From assembly GCA_002477945.1 (NCBI GenBank), contig DLLF01000028.1, positions 7,745 to 71,744 of the forward strand: DNA of 64,000 bases, in the 5' to 3' direction. Position numbers and translations under genes: made by a program. Shown here piece by piece: positions 9,734-18,878 of the stretch (the first letter of the stretch is position 1; each line of letters begins with the position of its first letter). This DNA comes from Bacteroidales bacterium UBA7569. Lineage in GTDB: Bacteria > Bacteroidota > Bacteroidia > Bacteroidales > Paludibacteraceae. The notes beneath the pieces were generated by a model. It was not told where the DNA came from and did not search any database. It was given only the letters and a program-made list of their open reading frames with translations.

Positions 9734-9775
9734 CAATCTTGATACTCATAGTTCAAGTTGCCGTCATTCAGCATT

Positions 9776-11161
9776 ATGGATAACACACAGATAAAAATAA
9801 CAGCCACCACCTCCATTTTCTTTTTGGGTATAGGCGGTATAGGTATGAGTGCTTTGGCGCGTTTCTTTCGTTCCAAAGGATATTCGGTTGCCGGATATGA
9901 CAGAACCGAATCACCCTTGACCCATGCATTGCAAACGGAAGGAATAGAAATTGTGTTGAGTGAAGAGACCGATGCAATTCCAGAGGCTTACAGAGATCCT
10001 ATACACACCGTGGTGGTACGTACCCCAGCCATTCCACAGGAGCAGAAGCAGTTTGTTTATTTCAGAGACAAAGGGTTCTCAATTTACAAACGTGCGGAGA
10101 TGTTAGGCTATGTGACACGGCAGATGCGTGCATTCTGCGTAGCCGGTACACACGGGAAAACAACAACCAGCACGATACTGGCTCATCTTCTCTACCAATC
10201 GGAAGTCAATTGCAATGCATTCTTGGGAGGCATCAGCAATAATTACGGAACCAATCTGCTGCTTTCACCGGAAAGCAACAATGTGGTGATAGAAGCAGAC
10301 GAATATGACCGCAGTTTCTACCATCTTCGTCCCTACATGTCCATCATTACAGCAGTGGATCCGGATCATTTGGACGTGTATGGTGACGCAGCAGGCTTCC
10401 GTGAAGGGTTCGAGCATTACACTTCTCTCATTCAAAAAGGCGGTGCGCTCATTCTGAAAAGAGGGGTGGACATTACCCCAAAACTGGCAGAGAACGTACG
10501 TTTGTACCTGTACGCAGCAGGTGAGAAAGCGGATTTCTACGCCGACAACATCCAGATAGAGAACGGAGAGATACATTTTGATTTCCACACTCCGAATGAG
10601 ACAATCGCCCATCTGAAGTTAGGTGTACCTGCCTACATCAACATTGAGAACAGTGTTGCAGCATTAGCGGTAGCATGGCTGAACGGCGTGACCGCCAACG
10701 AATTGCGACTGGGACTGGCATCGTATTCAGGAGTATATAGAAGGTTTGATGTACACGTGAACACCCCTGACATAGTGTATATTGACGACTACGCCCACCA
10801 CCCGACTGAACTCAGAGCCAGCATTGACTCCATCCGTAAATTATATCCAGGCAAACCTTTAGTAGGCATTTTTCAGCCTCATCTATACACCCGCACACGA
10901 GATTTCGCAGATGCTTTTGCCGAAGTACTGTCAACCCTTGACGAGGTAATTTTGCTTCCCATTTATCCTGCGCGGGAAGAGCCAATCAAAGGCGTTGACT
11001 CACAGATGCTTTTGGACAAGATACGCTGCAAGAAAAAACGTTTAGTGGAGAAGAGCGAATTGCTATATTGTCTGCGCAACCGTCATAACGAGGTGATACT
11101 GACTGTAGGAGCAGGTGACATTGACCGGTTGGTACCGGAAATAACCAAGATACTGAAATGA
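9776..11161 (+). CDS. murC: UDP-N-acetylmuramate--L-alanine ligase (MurC)
   Basis: 461-residue cytoplasmic ligase that adds L-alanine to UDP-MurNAc in peptidoglycan precursor synthesis. Visible are the N-terminal Rossmann motif FFLGIGGIGMSALARF (residues 15-30), the ATP-binding GTHGKTTT (124-131), the Mur central motif ADEYDRSF and the C-terminal domain with DDYAHHPTELRASI. Length is normal. The frame extends to 9758, but the ATG at 9776 (MDNTQIKITA) fits the family best. The 3' end overlaps ftsQ by 4 nt (ATGA). The usual upstream dcw genes are absent; the neighbour is a divergent T9SS cargo gene. Confidence 0.95.
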   Translation: MDNTQIKITATTSIFFLGIGGIGMSALARFFRSKGYSVAGYDRTESPLTHALQTEGIEIVLSEETDAIPEAYRDPIHTVVVRTPAIPQEQKQFVYFRDKGFSIYKRAEMLGYVTRQMRAFCVAGTHGKTTTSTILAHLLYQSEVNCNAFLGGISNNYGTNLLLSPESNNVVIEADEYDRSFYHLRPYMSIITAVDPDHLDVYGDAAGFREGFEHYTSLIQKGGALILKRGVDITPKLAENVRLYLYAAGEKADFYADNIQIENGEIHFDFHTPNETIAHLKLGVPAYINIENSVAALAVAWLNGVTANELRLGLASYSGVYRRFDVHVNTPDIVYIDDYAHHPTELRASIDSIRKLYPGKPLVGIFQPHLYTRTRDFADAFAEVLSTLDEVILLPIYPAREEPIKGVDSQMLLDKIRCKKKRLVEKSELLYCLRNRHNEVILTVGAGDIDRLVPEITKILK

Positions 11162-11892
11162 GCAGGAATGTCCGCATAACACTTACTTGTCTGAGTATGG
11201 TACTTATTGCGCTATACTTAGTATTTGTGTATGCGATTATTCCACACTATGAAAAAGAACCAATATGCAGTGGCATTGACATTGTCATAGCGGACAGCAC
11301 CCATAGGAAGTTTACAGAAGAGTCCACTCTGACAAACCGTATAAAACAGGGCAATCTGTTCCCAACCGGCAAACCAATGGAGTTAATTTCAACCCAAGCG
11401 ATAGAAGATTGTGTCTTGGAATATCCTATTTTACGAAAAGCCGTATGCTACAAGACGACAGAAGGAAGAGTACATCTGGATATTTGGCAGAGGGTGCCGG
11501 TACTACGGGTAGCAACAGGAGAAAACTATTTTGTGGACGACAACCGCCAAATCATGCCCGATCTGGCCTCCGTTGCAGCATATGTTCCTATCGTTACAGG
11601 AAGAGTAAGCAAACCCTTTGCACAAGGAGAATTGTTTGACTTTGTGCAGTACGTAGAAGACGACAGTTTCTGGTCGGCCCAAATAGAGCAGATACACGTG
11701 GTTTCCCAGAAGCGGATAGAACTGATACCACGCATAGGCAATCAAGTTATCATCTTGGGGGATTTGATTGATTATGAGAGGAAACTGGACAAACTGAAAA
11801 CATTCTACACAGAAGCCATGAACAAAACGGGGTGGACACCATACAAAGAAATCGATTTACGTTTCCATGGTCAGGTTGTCTGCCGCAAATAA
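11158..11892 (+). CDS. ftsQ: Cell division protein FtsQ/DivIB
   Basis: 244 residues with one N-terminal membrane helix (about residues 6-28, ITLTCLSMVLIALYLVFVYAI) and a periplasmic POTRA-like plus FtsQ domain, the usual bitopic layout. It links early and late divisome proteins. Sequence similarity is weak, as normal for FtsQ in Bacteroidota, but position between murC and ftsA and the topology make the call reliable. Translationally coupled to murC through a 4-nt overlap; ftsA follows after 4 nt. Confidence 0.88.
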   Translation: MSRNVRITLTCLSMVLIALYLVFVYAIIPHYEKEPICSGIDIVIADSTHRKFTEESTLTNRIKQGNLFPTGKPMELISTQAIEDCVLEYPILRKAVCYKTTEGRVHLDIWQRVPVLRVATGENYFVDDNRQIMPDLASVAAYVPIVTGRVSKPFAQGELFDFVQYVEDDSFWSAQIEQIHVVSQKRIELIPRIGNQVIILGDLIDYERKLDKLKTFYTEAMNKTGWTPYKEIDLRFHGQVVCRK

Positions 11893-11896
11893 AAGC

Positions 11897-13165
11897 ATGA
11901 GAAAGATGAGAGAAGAGCAGAAAACATTCGTCACAGCCGTTGATTTCGGCAGTTCCGCGCTGCGTGCAGCGGCTGCGATTCAGAATGAAGACGGTACACT
12001 ACATATTCTCGGGGTTGAAGAAACAGGCAAGAGAGGATATATCAAGAGCGGCATAATTACCAACTCTACAGATGCAAGTATGCAATTGGGAAGGATTTTG
12101 CTTCTGCTTGCCAACCGTATTCATACACAGGAAGACATACAAGCCACCTTTTCGTCCATCGGCGGCCGCCTGCTGCAAGTGAAGAACGTTCCCGTGAAAC
12201 GCAACTTGCTAACAAAAGCATACATCACAAAGAAGTTGCTGGATGATATGCAAAAAGAGTCTATTGAGAAAATCTCGGAGAGTTACCCTGATATGATCGG
12301 GTTCAACTCCGAGCCCGTCCGATATATCCTGGATGATGTTGCGCAGGCAGAAGTGCCTACCTCCACACAAAAGGCTCAGATATTGCAAGCGGACTACAAC
12401 GTATTCTTCCTCAAGAAAGAAACATGGGACAAGTTGAAAGGTTCCTTTGACCGTGCGTGCAAGGATATGAAATACTGCTGGGCCAAACCAATACCTCAGA
12501 TGACAGCCTTGCTATCAGAAACTGACAGCGAAGAGGGCTGTGCCATTATTGATTTCGGTGCGCAAACGACAACCCTGAGCATCTACAAGGATAACTATTG
12601 CCAGTCCGTTAAAATGGTTCCCTTCGGCGGAGACCATATCACAAGAGATCTGCAATCATTACAAATCAGTTTTGACACTGCAGAGAAACTGAAGAAAGGT
12701 TTCGGTTACGCTTCGCCACGATACATAAAAAGTGTGCAGCAGTTGCGGATGCAGTCAACCAATCCGAACAACCCCTCTATAACAATTGACAACACACTGA
12801 TTGCACACGTTATAAAGGCCCGTTTAGACGAAACCGTCCACCCCATATTAACAGAGATTGAGAAGTCGAAAGACAGAATCGGACATATTTACCTAACAGG
12901 TGCCGGATCCATGCTACAGGGACTGATTCCCTATCTGCAAGAGGCAACGGGGATAGTCACCGATTTCGGTTCGCATGCCGACTGGTTGGACGAAAGTACA
13001 GACAAAGAATACTACAAGCCCAAGTATGCGACCCTGATAGGGACATTGGCTTTGGCTACAGACTATCAGAAAAGTCACTCGGAAACGTTGACCAAGAGTC
13101 CTATCGGAACCAAGAAGTTAAGCGAGAAACTGAAAGAAAAGATATTAGACATATTTACTGAATAA
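11897..13165 (+). CDS. ftsA: Cell division protein FtsA
   Basis: 422-residue actin-family ATPase that tethers FtsZ to the membrane. Motifs: phosphate-1 VTAVDFGSSALRAA near the N-terminus, the SHS2 insertion around FSSIGGRLLQVKNVPVKR, phosphate-2 CAIIDFGAQTTTLSIY, and the adenosine motif IYLTGAGSMLQGL. The start MRKMREEQKTF at 11897 lies just past the ftsQ stop; MREEQK at 11906 is also possible. The C-terminal amphipathic segment (KKLSEKLKEKILDIFTE) would bind the inner membrane. Lies between ftsQ and ftsZ in the division operon. Confidence 0.95.
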   Translation: MRKMREEQKTFVTAVDFGSSALRAAAAIQNEDGTLHILGVEETGKRGYIKSGIITNSTDASMQLGRILLLLANRIHTQEDIQATFSSIGGRLLQVKNVPVKRNLLTKAYITKKLLDDMQKESIEKISESYPDMIGFNSEPVRYILDDVAQAEVPTSTQKAQILQADYNVFFLKKETWDKLKGSFDRACKDMKYCWAKPIPQMTALLSETDSEEGCAIIDFGAQTTTLSIYKDNYCQSVKMVPFGGDHITRDLQSLQISFDTAEKLKKGFGYASPRYIKSVQQLRMQSTNPNNPSITIDNTLIAHVIKARLDETVHPILTEIEKSKDRIGHIYLTGAGSMLQGLIPYLQEATGIVTDFGSHADWLDESTDKEYYKPKYATLIGTLALATDYQKSHSETLTKSPIGTKKLSEKLKEKILDIFTE

Positions 13166-13176
13166 ACACATACAAT

Positions 13177-14433
13177 ATGGAAGAGGGTCTCCCTGTGGCA
13201 ATAGATGCCGCTCAAGTCAGTTTAATAAAAGTTTTAGGTGTAGGCGGCGGCGGCTGCAACGCCGTCAACTATATGTACCGGCAAGGCATAAAAGACGTGT
13301 CCTTTATGGTCTGCAATTCGGATAACATGGCTTTGGAAAAAATGGACGTACCAAACAAGTTTCAAATAGGTCCCGGCTTGGGAGCGGGAGGGCGTCCTGA
13401 GGTTGCAAAGCAATATGCGGATGATTGCAAAGAGCAACTAAAGGAGGCTTTATCAGACGGGACGAGAATGGTGTTCATAACAGCCGGTATGGGTGGCGGA
13501 ACAGGTACGGGCGCTTCGCCTGTAGTGGCAGAAGTTGCACAATCGCTAAACATTCTGACAGTAGGCATTGTAACCATACCATTTGCTTTTGAAGGAAAGC
13601 GTGCCATACGAAAGGCTATGCGCGGTATTGCCCAATTGGCTCAATATACAGATGCCCTTTTGGTCATAAACAATGAGAAACTGAAGTTGTTATTCCCTGA
13701 ATTCGACTTACCTATTGCATTCAGCAAATCAGATGAAGTGGTTTGCAATGCTGCCAAGTCGATAGCCGAAATAATTACCGTACCCGGTTATATCAACACA
13801 GACTTTCAGGATGTATATAACACCTTGAAAGACGGGAATGTTGCCATTATGAATGTTGGGACAGCCAGTGGAGAACAGCGTATCACCAAGGCTATCGAAA
13901 ATGCACTGAACTCTCCTTTGGTCAACACAACCGACATACATGGTGCCAGCCGTATATTGCTGAACTTCTATTGTTCCACAGAACATGCAGTACGTATGGA
14001 AGAATTGAGCGAAGTGGAAGCGTTCTGCGACTCCATAGGGGAAGAGGCTGAAATAAAATGGGGAGCCTCATACGATGAAAGCCTTGGGGAAAGCGTGAAA
14101 GTAACCATCATCGCAACAGGATACAGCGTAAGCGATTTGCCAGGAATAGACGAAGCATTGCAAAATGAGGAAAAAAAGCCGATTGTAGCACAGCCCACAA
14201 AAACAGTGGACGAAGCCATTGAAACGCTATACGCCGCCGCAGGAAACATTCCTAAAGAGGGAAAAGCAGAAACAAAGGAAAGCACTATAGAGGCTTATCC
14301 TGAAACGGCAATTGACATCGATTCAGGGAGTACTGAGGATTCGGGGACGTCAGCGGTTATTGACCTTGACAGCATTACCACGGAGCAATGGAGCAATCTG
14401 GAAGATACTCCTGCTTATATGAGACGCAAATAG
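13177..14433 (+). CDS. ftsZ: Cell division GTPase FtsZ
   Basis: 418-residue tubulin-like GTPase that forms the Z ring. The nucleotide-binding GVGGGGCNAVNYM is at residues 21-33 and the tubulin signature GGGTGTG at 106-112. After the conserved core (to about residue 320) there is an acidic, variable linker and a basic end DTPAYMRRK that would be the conserved C-terminal peptide bound by FtsA. Length and domain order are normal. Starts 11 nt after ftsA. Confidence 0.97.
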   Translation: MEEGLPVAIDAAQVSLIKVLGVGGGGCNAVNYMYRQGIKDVSFMVCNSDNMALEKMDVPNKFQIGPGLGAGGRPEVAKQYADDCKEQLKEALSDGTRMVFITAGMGGGTGTGASPVVAEVAQSLNILTVGIVTIPFAFEGKRAIRKAMRGIAQLAQYTDALLVINNEKLKLLFPEFDLPIAFSKSDEVVCNAAKSIAEIITVPGYINTDFQDVYNTLKDGNVAIMNVGTASGEQRITKAIENALNSPLVNTTDIHGASRILLNFYCSTEHAVRMEELSEVEAFCDSIGEEAEIKWGASYDESLGESVKVTIIATGYSVSDLPGIDEALQNEEKKPIVAQPTKTVDEAIETLYAAAGNIPKEGKAETKESTIEAYPETAIDIDSGSTEDSGTSAVIDLDSITTEQWSNLEDTPAYMRRK

Positions 14434-14474
14434 TTAGTCTGAAAACAGTACAAAACGCTATAAAAACGATTGGT

Positions 14475-14924
14475 ATGAATTTATTTGATCAAGTAAGCGA
14501 AGACATCAAGAAAGCGATGCTCGCCCAGGACAAGGTAGCCATGGACACATTACGTGGCATAAAAAAAGAGTTTTTAGAGGCCAAGACAGCCAAAGGCAAT
14601 AACGGAGAACTGAGCGATGAGCAAGCCGTGAAGATATTGCAAAAGATGATGAAGCAACGCAAAGAATCCGCCGAGATGTATAACTCCGCCAACCGACAGG
14701 AATTGGCAGAGAATGAGATGGCTCAAGTGACAATCATTGAGAAGTATCTACCTGACCAGATGAGCGAAGATGAGTTAGTCAGTATTCTCAAAGAGATTAT
14801 TAGCCAAACAGGTGCCAGCAGCATGAAAGAGATGGGAAAAGTAATGGGAATCGCTTCAAGACAACTGGCAGGAAAAGCAGATGGCCGAGTTATATCAGAA
14901 AAGGTCAAGCAGTTGTTAGGATAG
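14475..14924 (+). CDS. GatB/YqeY domain protein
   Basis: 149-residue all-helical protein of the YqeY family (homologous to the tail domain of GatB, which touches tRNA in the amidotransferase). Typical elements are MNLFDQVSEDIKKAMLAQDK, LRGIKKEFLEAK and the C-terminal MGKVMGIASRQLAGKADGRVISEKVKQLL. Its cellular role is not established. In Bacteroidota it commonly follows ftsZ, as here. The open frame reaches back into ftsZ (14388), but family similarity starts at the ATG at 14475. Confidence 0.88.
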   Translation: MNLFDQVSEDIKKAMLAQDKVAMDTLRGIKKEFLEAKTAKGNNGELSDEQAVKILQKMMKQRKESAEMYNSANRQELAENEMAQVTIIEKYLPDQMSEDELVSILKEIISQTGASSMKEMGKVMGIASRQLAGKADGRVISEKVKQLLG

Positions 14925-14926
14925 GT

Positions 14927-16357
14927 ATGCTCGCCAATGACACATATTATTCTCCTGACGAGTTATCCCAGTTATCACGGCTTGAGCAGGACTTTTTAGA
15001 AAACCTAAGCGGTCGGAAATCAGTCTATTTCGACGAAGAAGACTTGGAAGACTTGTTTTACTTTGAATTGGACAAGGGAGATGAAGACCTTGCCGGCGAA
15101 GTGCTGCGAACAGGACGGAAACAACATCCCAATTCCGCCATATTCCGATATTTGGAGGGGGTCATCTATGACGAGAGAGGAGAACATGAGACCGCATTGA
15201 AGATATTCGAGGCATATCCTGACGAACAAAATCCGGAATGGCATTGTCTTTGTTTTTCGGTTTACTGCCATAACCACAATATTGAAAAGGCAAAAGAGGA
15301 GGCAGATCGAATCGTAGCGTTAGGTGTCAATTTAGAACATTATTTAGCCCACATCGCGAGAAGTTTCCAGCAACAAAAAGAAAATGAATTGGCAAAAGAT
15401 TATCTTCTGAAAGCCATCCGCTTACATCCAACAGACAATGATACACTTGATATTTTGGGAGACCTTGCATTAGAGATCGGAGAAATCACGATTGCCTACC
15501 GGTGTGCCGAAAAGATATTAAGTGACCATCCTTACCATATCAAGTCATGGTTCACAGAAGCATACGTCTTGCGGTATGAAAAGAAAGTGGAAGAGTCGTT
15601 AGACAAATTGGAGTATATCTTGGCGATAGATCCAGACAATATGCAAGCGACGATTGAGAAAATAAGAACCCTCATCATCCTAAACCGATTGGCAGAAGCA
15701 GAAGAAACAATCAAAGAGACCATAGCATCCAACAAGGATAATCATCAACCATGGCAGTTTATTTTGAAAGGTTTCTCGGGTGATATAGCCTTCCTGAAAG
15801 GTGCTTGGCAGCAAGCAGGGAAACTATACAGCGCCGTTTATAACAAAGCAGGTCTCTCGCCCAGTCAAATGTTGTTTTTTGCCGAGTGCAAAATGAAGAA
15901 TCACCGATGGAAGGATGCGGAGAGACTGCTGAAAGAAGTAAATGCCACAGACAACGAGATTGTGGAATCTCATGAACTCCTTGCGGAGATTTATCTACAT
16001 CAAGGAAGATATGATCTGGCTGCCAGACAATTCCGTCAGTGTATGGTTTTGGCACCCGACAATACCATGTATCGTATTTCCTGCAGCATCGCACTATTGG
16101 AAGGCAATCACAAAAAATCCGCCATAAAAATACTACAAGATACCGTCAAGACATCGCCAGGATGCTGGGAGGCATATTCCTTGATAGCCATCATCATGGT
16201 GATACAAGGCAAAGCGAAAGCAGCAGTTACCGCGCTGAAGAAGGCTTGTGATATAGAGCCCACGGCACGAGAAAAATTCATCCAGACCTGTCCTCAAGCA
16301 AAACAAATCATAGAACTTTTGGACAGAAAAGATTCTGAACCCAACAAAGACGTATGA
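14927..16357 (+). CDS. Tetratricopeptide-repeat protein
   Basis: 476 residues without signal peptide or membrane segment. After an acidic N-terminus (residues 1-60) it consists of degenerate TPR units, for example LAKDYLLKAIRLHPTDNDTLDILGDLALEIGE, VEESLDKLEYILAIDPDN and YDLAARQFRQCMVLAPDN, giving a helical scaffold for protein-protein contact. It starts 2 nt after yqeY and its stop overlaps the DedA gene by 4 nt, so it belongs to the ftsZ operon. Partner unknown. Confidence 0.8.
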   Translation: MLANDTYYSPDELSQLSRLEQDFLENLSGRKSVYFDEEDLEDLFYFELDKGDEDLAGEVLRTGRKQHPNSAIFRYLEGVIYDERGEHETALKIFEAYPDEQNPEWHCLCFSVYCHNHNIEKAKEEADRIVALGVNLEHYLAHIARSFQQQKENELAKDYLLKAIRLHPTDNDTLDILGDLALEIGEITIAYRCAEKILSDHPYHIKSWFTEAYVLRYEKKVEESLDKLEYILAIDPDNMQATIEKIRTLIILNRLAEAEETIKETIASNKDNHQPWQFILKGFSGDIAFLKGAWQQAGKLYSAVYNKAGLSPSQMLFFAECKMKNHRWKDAERLLKEVNATDNEIVESHELLAEIYLHQGRYDLAARQFRQCMVLAPDNTMYRISCSIALLEGNHKKSAIKILQDTVKTSPGCWEAYSLIAIIMVIQGKAKAAVTALKKACDIEPTAREKFIQTCPQAKQIIELLDRKDSEPNKDV

Positions 16358-17124
16358 AACAATTCTTTTTGTCCCTTGCTTTGTCTATCTGCTTAGGGAT
16401 CACAACCATTTCAGGTCAGACCCAAAACACCTGTATTCCCGCAGACTCAACGGAAATTAATGCATCGTTGGTGGATCGTGTAACGATGTGGTATGCCAAT
16501 AATATGAATTACTACAGCATTACGGCACTTATGGCATTGGAGAGCAGTTTTATTCCGTTTCCTTCGGAAGTCGTTATTCCGCCTGCCGTGTATGTAGCAG
16601 AAGAGGAAACAAGCAGTCTGAAGGTTACAGATTCTTATCTATTGAATGTGCTACTAATCGTATTATTCGGAACAGCAGGTGCCATTCTCGGCGCTATTGT
16701 GAATTATGTACTTTCCATCTGGTTAGGGCGACCTATCATTTACAAGATTGCCGACAGCAAAGCAGGCAAAGTTCTACTCTTAAGCAGTGAAAAGATAAGG
16801 AAAGCAGAAGACTACTTCAACCAACACGGAAAGGTATCCACTTTCATCGGCAGACTGATTCCCGGTATCCGTCAACTCATTTCCATACCTGCAGGTTTGG
16901 CCCGTATGGCATTTCTTCCCTTCTTACTTTACACTTTCTTAGGTGCTTTTATATGGAATTGCGTATTAGCACTCATCGGCTACATTGCTCACGGGCAACA
17001 GGATCTTATCAGCCAATACAGTCACGAATTATCTGTGTTCATCCTGGGGTTAGCAGGTCTTATTATGGTTGTGTGGGGACTAAAGAAGATAATAGGGAGG
17101 CGGCGTAAGGCACGGCTGTCATAA
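16354..17124 (+). CDS. DedA-family membrane protein
   Basis: 256 residues. A signal-like hydrophobic N-terminus (residues 1-21) precedes the DedA/VTT domain with NYYSITALMALESSFIPFPSEVVIPPA, the re-entrant motif, and GRLIPGIRQLISIPAGLARM. At least four further hydrophobic segments follow. DedA proteins are inner-membrane transporters or scramblases linked to undecaprenyl-phosphate or phospholipid recycling and proton-motive force. Overlaps the TPR gene by 4 nt and is the last gene of the rightward division operon; the convergent comF-like gene begins 53 nt on. Confidence 0.88.
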   Translation: MKQFFLSLALSICLGITTISGQTQNTCIPADSTEINASLVDRVTMWYANNMNYYSITALMALESSFIPFPSEVVIPPAVYVAEEETSSLKVTDSYLLNVLLIVLFGTAGAILGAIVNYVLSIWLGRPIIYKIADSKAGKVLLLSSEKIRKAEDYFNQHGKVSTFIGRLIPGIRQLISIPAGLARMAFLPFLLYTFLGAFIWNCVLALIGYIAHGQQDLISQYSHELSVFILGLAGLIMVVWGLKKIIGRRRKARLS

Positions 17125-17177
17125 AGTAACCGTTCATTTCCCCTTAAAGGTTGGCAAAGGTGGGGTGACAGGGTCAT

Positions 17178-17888
17178 TCAGTTGCCTGCAACACCTAAAC
17201 TCATGACACTGACAGAAGTTCCATGAATTGGTGTGATGACTTTCATACAAGCATGCAATGTAGCACCCGTAGTAATGATGTCGTCCACAAGAAGGATGTG
17301 TTTGCCTCTCCAATTGGCAGGTGTCTGCACGGAGAAGATGCCTTGCGTATTCTTCGTACGTTCCTGTCCCGTTTTTCTGGTTTGTGTAGGATTATTGACA
17401 ATGCGTTGCAAATGCACCATATCAACAGGAATGCCGGTAGCCCGACTTATCCCCTTTGCTATATACCCTGCTTGATTATATCCACGTTTGCGCTGTCGCT
17501 TGGGATGCAAAGGTACCGGAACTATCAAGTCGATTTCTTGAAAGAAACCTGTTGGCAGGAACTCTTTTGCAGCCTGTTCGCCCAGATATTCCCCGATTAG
17601 CGGTTTATTCCCATATTTCATACGATGAATCATATACCGGAATGATTCACTACGCCTATAGAAACAAAAGGCTGCTCCACGAACGAACTTAGGTATATCC
17701 CAAAAGAGTTGTTCCACACGGTTTCCTCTGTTTGCAGCCATTTCGGTGCGGGGCAAATGCTCAAAACAATTCGCACAGAGAAAGAGTTCTCCTTCTTCCA
17801 AACGTTCGTGGCACTGCATACAAAGAGGCGGATAGAACAAGTCAAGAATACTCTTCCATCCGTCTCTCAGTATATACCAGAAGTTCAT
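17178..17888 (-). CDS. ComF-family phosphoribosyltransferase-like protein
   Basis: 236 residues. The N-terminus has the zinc-binding pairs CMQCHERL and CANCFEHL (residues 22-42), the middle FDLIVPVPLHPKRQRKRGYNQAGYIAKG box, and the C-terminus the PRPP-loop HILLVDDIITTGATLHAC. This is the full ComFC/GntX architecture. In competent species ComF acts with the ComFA helicase in taking up single-stranded DNA; in others its role is unclear. Last gene of the lepA-nhaD-wzz-comF run, 3 nt after the Wzz-like gene. Confidence 0.88.
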   Translation of the reverse strand: MNFWYILRDGWKSILDLFYPPLCMQCHERLEEGELFLCANCFEHLPRTEMAANRGNRVEQLFWDIPKFVRGAAFCFYRRSESFRYMIHRMKYGNKPLIGEYLGEQAAKEFLPTGFFQEIDLIVPVPLHPKRQRKRGYNQAGYIAKGISRATGIPVDMVHLQRIVNNPTQTRKTGQERTKNTQGIFSVQTPANWRGKHILLVDDIITTGATLHACMKVITPIHGTSVSVMSLGVAGN

Positions 17889-17891
17889 TTC

Positions 17892-18872
17892 TCAGTCTTT
17901 CCGTCTTAACCAGCCGTGGATTTCTTTGCGTTTGTCCACACACAGCGCGAGCGCACATCCAACTATATATCCAAGCAGGATTGCGAAAGCGGAGCAACGG
18001 ACAGGTCCGTTCACGGCATGCGGTTCAACAGTGAAATCGGATAAAAGTACAACCGGTGCCTGTGCGATGTTATATTCCGATTCTGTCCGCATGGAAGCGT
18101 TCATCAGTTCCCATATCTGCGGATGCAGCATACGCAATTCCCTACGCCCTATCAAAACGGATGGTCCCTGGCTGTACAGGAACTGCTTATCCGCGGCTTG
18201 ATTGAAGTAGAAATCGTGCGTCAAGGAATCCAACATTTCCACCTGTTGCCGGCAAAAGAGTGCCTTTTGGTACAGAACAGTCTGATAACTCTTGAACTTC
18301 TGCTGCATCAAGGGGTTGCTATTCAAGAAAGCCACAGACGCCCGCCCGATTTCAACCGCCTGAGACGGATGTGATGTCCGGAATTGCAGATAGAGATAGT
18401 TGTCCATTACAACATCCGTGGTATCGGACGGATTATACTTAGAGTTGAAGTCCACAAAATCGGGAACAGAGTCGCGTCTGCAATCAATTACATTATAGCA
18501 AGCATAGTGGCTCAAGGCAAGAGCCTCCGAGTCGGGTATCTGCAGCAGTTGCGCCAAAGACTGTTCTTCGGAAACCGACACGGGAACCGCTTTCACCAAT
18601 TTTCCCCATTGCTGCTTCACATCGCCGGTATGTATGCCATTGAGGTACACCATTGCACCTGCTTTATACATTCTATTGGCAGGACGTGACCAATAGAGAG
18701 CAACGGCTACAGCCAACAGAACAACAGAGAGGACAATGTACCAACGCTGATAAGCCAATCGCAACGTTCCTCCCAAGAATCGGACACAACAAGACAAAAA
18801 CCTCCCGACAGCCTTACAGCACAAGACTATCAGGTCGAACAGGTTCATATCATGGTTCGTTTTTTCCTCCAT
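17892..18872 (-). CDS. Wzz/chain-length-determinant-like membrane protein
   Basis: 326 residues with an N-terminal cytoplasmic stretch, a membrane helix around residues 46-62 (WYIVLSVVLLAVAVALYW), a periplasmic domain of about 220 residues with coiled-coil potential (LYQKALFCRQQVEMLDSL), and a second helix near 290-312 (FAILLGYIVGCALALCV) ending in a basic tail. Two helices bracketing a periplasmic helical domain is the Wzz layout, which controls polysaccharide chain length. There is no kinase domain and no polysaccharide cluster nearby, so the substrate is unknown. Gap to the antiporter gene is 6 nt. Confidence 0.65.
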   Translation of the reverse strand: MEEKTNHDMNLFDLIVLCCKAVGRFLSCCVRFLGGTLRLAYQRWYIVLSVVLLAVAVALYWSRPANRMYKAGAMVYLNGIHTGDVKQQWGKLVKAVPVSVSEEQSLAQLLQIPDSEALALSHYACYNVIDCRRDSVPDFVDFNSKYNPSDTTDVVMDNYLYLQFRTSHPSQAVEIGRASVAFLNSNPLMQQKFKSYQTVLYQKALFCRQQVEMLDSLTHDFYFNQAADKQFLYSQGPSVLIGRRELRMLHPQIWELMNASMRTESEYNIAQAPVVLLSDFTVEPHAVNGPVRCSAFAILLGYIVGCALALCVDKRKEIHGWLRRKD

Positions 18873-18878
18873 AACGAA

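Larger units (their letters stand above)
8764..9775. other. 1-kb intergenic region between divergent genes
   Basis: No convincing gene. It contains the promoter for the giant gene (9034-9063, minus), a stretch rich in A and C, a CCCCTCC-AAA-GGAGGGG hairpin (9451-9467), a copy of the dispersed GAGGGGTCG element (9490-9528), a 9-nt periodic array (9583-9618) and the murC promoter (9703-9733, plus). A reading frame at 9009-9470 runs across these elements and looks spurious. Confidence 0.7.
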
